Shown here one piece after another: positions 58,823 to 64,000 of a stretch of DNA of 64,000 nt (its first letter is position 1; the number at the start of each line of letters is the position of its first letter). The notes beneath the pieces are model-generated. The model was given only the letters and a program-made list of their open reading frames with translations, was not told the origin of the DNA and searched no databases. Source of the stretch: Symsagittifera roscoffensis (lineage: Eukaryota; Xenacoelomorpha; Acoela; Convolutidae); contig NC_087064.1 of the NCBI RefSeq assembly GCF_963678635.1, positions 63,667,548 through 63,731,547 of the forward strand, written 5' to 3'. The translations under genes were made by a program, and so were the position numbers.

Positions 58823-61800
58823 TTGAGTCTTTATTGTGAAATTAGGTATTTGTGGAAACGGTTTTTTTCTAAACCAAAATGAATTAGGGACGTTTCAAGT
58901 TGAAAAAAGGAAGGTGCAAAATTAGATAAGTGTATCTCTATATCGAAATAAATAAATGACTGTATGAAATAAAAACTTTATAAAATGAAATACATGACTA
59001 TATCGAAATAAAAAAAAAACTTTCGTTCATAGTGGGACTTGAACCTCTGTCCGGAGTAACCCAGCCATTTACTTTAAGTGTTAAGCTAAAGCACCACATG
59101 AATTAACAAACAGCAATGAATATTATAGTAAGCAAATTTTAGAAAACCTTTAAAAGCCTGTATACGTTCTTAAACTTAGTTGGCTGAGAGCGCGAGTGAC
59201 ACACATTCCCGTCCTTCCACCTTAAGTGCAAATAATAAATTGGCTATACAGTTTTATAAGGAGGGGGGGGGGATAATTTACTGTTTTTAATGTATCTAAA
59301 TAAAAACCTAATTAATGGACAGCATCAAAATGTAGATTAAAACGGCTTCAAAGAAAACAAATGTTATAACAAAAAACAACTGAATGGTTTTATAACAACG
59401 AATTCTGGCGCAGCGGTTGAATGTCGCATTCGCAACCAAGGAGAGGTAGATCAAATCCACTAGACTCCGAAAATTTTAGGGCCATTCTTTTTTACTTTCT
59501 TACTTCAGTTCCGAAAAAAATACGGCGCTCGACTGTATTTGAAAAAAGTTGTGAGAAAATGAGCTGTATAGACACGTAACAGTAACCCAATGAAAGAAAC
59601 GACACGTAACATTGAGAATCGAATTTTAAATTCTTAAGTTTTTAAAGTTTTTGAAAATTTTAAATTTTTGAAGGGATTCCTGGCCACATAAAACTTACTA
59701 GAAATGCAATAAAGCAACTATCCAAACATGGAAACAATTGTTTTCTAGGTTGAAAAACGGAACATTTGGCGGGCATATTATCTTTGATCTAGACGAAAAG
59801 GCAAAGATTGTGAAGAATATGCTTGACAGAGGTAACCAATTTTTTGAACAATACAATCGTAACTTTTCGATTGTTAAGGTAACGTGTCTTTACTTATGCA
59901 GCATTGTTACGAGTCTTTATTTTCAGAAGTCGAAAACACAAGCTGACATATTTGCTATTCGATTTAACTTTGTAAAAAAAAATACTTCTCGTCGAGTTTC
60001 GAACTGCGGCTACTGCCGTAAGAGTAGAGCACTACTGCACTGTGCCATTTGTTCTTGCTTTTACTGGTCATAAACTTCGTTTTGTGAACACATGTGATCC
60101 TCATTTACACGTGATGCAGAAACAAGGTAAGGCTCCTAAAAGAGATTTAAAAATTTGTCTAAAAATGATACCTGCTCGGGATCGAACCGGCAGATTCTGT
60201 TTTGGCGCAGATGATGTATACGATCAGCTATTTACCCTGCTACAGTAAGACAAATCGGCATATAAAAAACGCGCCGTTTTATGTCGAAGAAGACAGCTTG
60301 CGCTATCAATCTTTTGTAATGGAAAATATAAGCGCTGTGTTAAGTTCATGAAAATGAAGTTATCATGAAAATGACTAGATGCAAACTGAATTTGCTTAGT
60401 ATATAACAGAAAAGTGGGGAATGCGCATAAATTGAGTAGTAAGACATATGCTCTAAGGCACTGAATATTTAATTAGGAATTGAAACTAAAACATTGTTTT
60501 TCGACAGAATTGATTTTTTCCAAAACACATCATAAACTGTCTTTATTTTTTACTGAAGTTTGAAACCTGCACCAACAAAAATTCAAAACAACAAACTGTC
60601 CCTGTCTGCTTACAATGGAATTCTTGGTTTTCAATAGTAAAAATAAGTTTGGAAATTATTGGAACAGCGGTTATATGATTTGAAACATGGTCGAATTGAT
60701 AAAAGTCGACAAAACACATTTTTGACGACTTCGAGAAATCCATGAAAAAGAAACCTTTAGAAAATAGTAAAAAACTGCCATCACTCTATCAATTCAGGGT
60801 CTCATGCAAAAAAATAGAAAAAATTTCGAGAAGATTTAAGAACAGATGAAGCTCTCCGGAGTTTTGGTAGTACTATTTGTACTACTATAGCATCTAATAA
60901 AATCAAAACAAAAAGACGTGTAAGGTAAAATTTTCAAATAACTTTGACAATTAAATGATCAAACGCTACTGAATCGACTATAGGAAGCCGGAATAATTCA
61001 TCAAAAACTATTTTTGATTACTTATGAAATTTTTCGTTTTCCACCAAAAAAAGTGAGATAAAAATAAAAAAAAATCTATTTTTTCAAAAAATCTTAAATA
61101 AAATTGGTGCCAAAATATTTTATCCGAGGAACACACTCTAAGAACTTGTTTAGAAAAGTTCTGATGACCAAAGTTGAAAAACTACGTATGTGTTTTTCTA
61201 GAAAAAGGCAAAAAACCCATTTTTGGCTCCCAACCAAAGCTGGAGAAATCGGGGAAAATGGTCTTAAAATAGAAACCATCGAAAATTGGCAATCACAAAC
61301 CGCCATTATTCTATCCTTCTAGGGCCTCATGCAAAAAACAAGAAAAACTGCAGCAGAATTATTTGAGAACAGACCAGTTACTCCTGAATTTTGGAATTAT
61401 TATTTGTACTACTGTAGTGACTGAAATCTAAAAGCCGTTAAAACTACAATTTTTGTTCAATTTTGACAATTTAAGGATCGAAACCAACTATATTGACTAC
61501 GGCAAGCTCAAATAATCCATCAGAAAGCTTTTTTTCTCATTTTTGAAAAATTTTATTTTTTTGAGGAAAAATGTTGAGTCAGAAAAGGGAAAAATGAAAA
61601 TTTTTAAAAAAGTCAAAAACAATTGTTCCCTTCAAATTAATTCATTAGGCCACACTCTAGGAACCTGTTCAAAACGGTTTTCATGTCTAAAGCCGTAAAG
61701 TTTACCCATTTTGAGAAAAGTCATTAACAAACTGCCATTATTTTGTCAATTCAGACCCGCATGCAAAAAATTAGGAAAATCTGTAGGAAAGTTTAGCAGA

Positions 61801-63659
61801 ACGTGAAAGTTTTCAGCAAAATGGTATAGGTATAATTTTAATAGTACTTCTGCACGGGAGGGGCCCCTACCCCTCCCTAATTGCTTTTTGCGCGACACGC
61901 GACCATCAAGTGCGTCTTTTTGGATTTATTCTTCTGATGCTTGCAACGTCCCTGAAAAATAATACCCGGAATCAAAAAATGTCGGAATCCTTCGAGCCTA
62001 AAAACATTTCTACTGATTCGAAAAACGTCGCTTTCTGACCAACTGATGTAAGACTTGCCACGAGCCTAAAAACAGTTCTACCTTGTCGGAAAACATTGTT
62101 TTCTGACCAACTCTTCCAAAACTTAACACGACCCTGAAAAACTTCTACTGAGATAAAATTCGTTTCTTTTTGACTGACCGTTCAACAGCCTCTAATTACA
62201 TCATTTGTAACCGATGAATGTAAATATTTGCATCAAATAAAACAACATAGTAAATAGGCCGTTGAGGTCACTGTTACGATCAGTAGGTAATCTGGAACAA
62301 ACACAGTAGCCAAGTGAATTGCTATAATTGGCTTCTTCTTTCCTTCAAACCAGCATAAACTTGATTTTTAACGTTGAAATTGTGTGCTGATCAAAACTCC
62401 GCATCGAATTTCGACTTGAATGTTTTTTAGGTCTTACCTTCGCTTCTTGAATTAAATCTGGTGTAATCTGTTTTGGATTGTAGAATTGTCATTTCTAGAC
62501 TAACCTAAGTACGTTTCGCACGAAGACCGCTAAAGAGTAGAGAGTGACCTTCCGCCGACTGAGACTGAACTTTGAACAGCAAATAAATGGCGTCCGACCC
62601 CCCGTATGCCCAGCGACGTAACTCCCCTTAGCCTCCTGGCCCTGCCAGGTGATACTCGTAGATGTGGAGTGGCAGCGTTTCGGCCAAAACGTGAAGATCG
62701 GATTCGAGCATCCCGCGTTAGACGATACACTGACCGGGGTTGAATAGCGGGTGGAAAGGCGACTGATAACAGCCAATTTGCATCCGTTGTTGTTCCGCGA
62801 GCAACTCCTGAAGCCTCGTAGACCGATCAGTAGTCCCGGTAAGAAGGTGGTGGATGTAATCTAGCAGCAATTGGACCCGGGGTGAGCGCATTCTAAGGCC
62901 ACTGGCTCGTATCGCAGGTGTATATTTCGGCACAGGTCTCCGTGATAACAGGGTTTTTTCCTATCGCCAACCCCAACCTTTGGCAAATGCGGACTCGCGT
63001 CTCCGGCGACAAGTGAATCAATAGTCCGTCGCTATCAATAGTCTTGCGTTTTTCGATACAGCCCTCGCAATCAATGCAAAAGGCCCGACATTGTTGGCGC
63101 TGGTACTCTAGGTGCTACCTGGTTCGGAATTCCTGCTCCTGTTTTCCTCATACAATTCACTCTCCTTCATGCAGCATAGATTTGATTTTTACTGTTGAAA
63201 TCGCGTGCTAATCAGTACTCCGCATCGAAATTCGACTTGAATGTTTTTTTTATGTCTTATCTTCGCTTCGTGAATTAATTCTAGTGTAATCTGTTTTGGA
63301 TTTTAGAACTGTCATCGGCAGATATTTCAAAGTTACAGGTTTTACAAAACTTTTGGCCCTCTTTTGCTGCATCTGTTGCAGATTTTAGCCTTGTTTTATG
63401 AGACATGGCTTAACACTTACTTTGGAAAAATCCGTAACTCGCTGACAAGAGCGGTCACTAGATTTTTTACCAAAAACTCTTTAGATATCCTGTAACTCAA
63501 AATCTGTAACTCGCTGACTAGAGTGGTCACTAGAGTTTAAGCCACAAAATATTATTACTGCAAGAAAATCCTTTTAAGTTTTTATTACAAAATCCTTAAC
63601 TCACTTACAAGAGTGGTCACTAGAGTTTGTTCAACAAACTGTTATTACAGATTTGAGTC
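58823..63659. repeat. Tandem array unit 4 (full-length reference, 4.84 kb)
   Basis: Starts at 58831 with TCTTTATTGTGAAATTAGG; the same point in unit 5 is 63668, a spacing of 4837 bp. All segments are present once: tRNA-like heads at 59028 and 59405, recurring frame at 59738, three monomers, hairpin at 61857, AAGTGCG at 61908, GC-rich module at 62503-63165, and the 80-bp repeats. Units 3 and 4 share private differences (for example TTTATGTCTTATC and GTAGATTAAAACGG), suggesting a recent common copy. Confidence 0.9.
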
Positions 63660-64000
63660 TTTGAGTCTTTATTGTGAAATTAGGTATTTGTGGAAACGGT
63701 TTTTTTCTAAACCAAAATGAATTAGGGACGTTTCAAGTTGAAAAAAGGAAGGTGCAAAATTAGATAAGTGTATCTCTATATCGAAATAAATAAATGACTG
63801 TATGAAAACAAAAACTTTATAAAATAAAATACATGACTATATCGAAATAAAAAAAAACTTTCGTTCATAGTGGGACTTGAACCTCTGTCCGGAGTAACCC
63901 AGCCATTTACTTTAAGTGTTAAGCTAAAGCACCACATGAATTAACAAACAGCAATGAATATTATAGTAAGCAAATTTTAGAAAACCTTTAAAAGCCTGTA
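63660..64000. repeat. Tandem array unit 5, start only
   Basis: Matches the beginning of units 2 and 4, including the minus-strand tRNA-like sequence at about 63861-63940, and is cut by the end of the window. The array therefore continues to the right. Confidence 0.85.

Noticed and set aside
44541-64000. CRISPR-like or satellite-only reading of the array
   Set aside because: Units are kilobases long without unique spacers, and the genome is eukaryotic.
1-64000. Assignment to a named animal group such as larvaceans, based on SINE-rich DNA and short introns
   Set aside because: The short introns were mostly explained as frameshifts, and no diagnostic gene is present. Only metazoan is supported.

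Overview
This is nuclear DNA of a metazoan. It is AT-rich, has spliced genes with canonical GT..AG introns in matching phase, has no operons or ribosome binding sites, and is full of repeats. I cannot place the animal further. Three things carry information: two host genes on the + strand, a decayed rolling-circle transposon (Helitron/Helentron type) on the - strand, and a large tandem array filling the right third.

1-17.7 kb: the 3' part of a host gene for a multi-pass membrane protein. Its three exons are 6573-7146, 12634-12827 and 15361-15977, with introns of 5.5 and 2.5 kb and a long low-complexity tail ending in a possible PDZ ligand. The upstream sequence and the introns hold a + strand tRNA-derived (SINE-like) repeat family, two different tandem repeats of about 165-167 bp, and long poly-C runs. 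17.7-24.8 kb is intergenic, AT-rich and repeat-derived.

24.8-28.5 kb: a two-exon C2H2 zinc finger gene (676 aa, about nine fingers). Its intron carries a 520-bp inverted repeat. From 56 bp after its stop there is a 736-bp direct repeat pair split by a 99-bp spacer; that spacer recurs in the far-right array. 30.2-33.5 kb holds several tRNA-like sequences and a microsatellite but no gene.

33.5-43.5 kb, - strand: a Helentron-like element. Upstream is a spliced companion gene (about 479 aa, Cys motif, possible OB-fold/ssDNA-binding role). Then comes a broken polyprotein of about 2,600 codons: a 2A-like peptide at the very N-terminus, a Cys cluster, an OTU protease domain, a Cys-rich linker, an HUH Rep endonuclease, a PIF1-like helicase, and a C-terminal region that looks like a degenerate GIY-YIG nuclease. 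At least four frameshifts and one in-frame TAG interrupt it. A 13-bp perfect hairpin lies 35 bp past the helicase stop and may mark the element's 3' end.

44.5-64 kb: tandem copies of a unit of about 4.84 kb (four copies plus the start of a fifth). Each unit is a mosaic of tRNA-like sequences, diverged internal repeats, a GC-rich hairpin and a minisatellite. The copies differ by a 337-bp triplication, a 1.57-kb insertion, a 1.7-kb deletion and a deletion between internal direct repeats. The hairpin ends and recurring junctions suggest non-autonomous rolling-circle elements; that link is inference.
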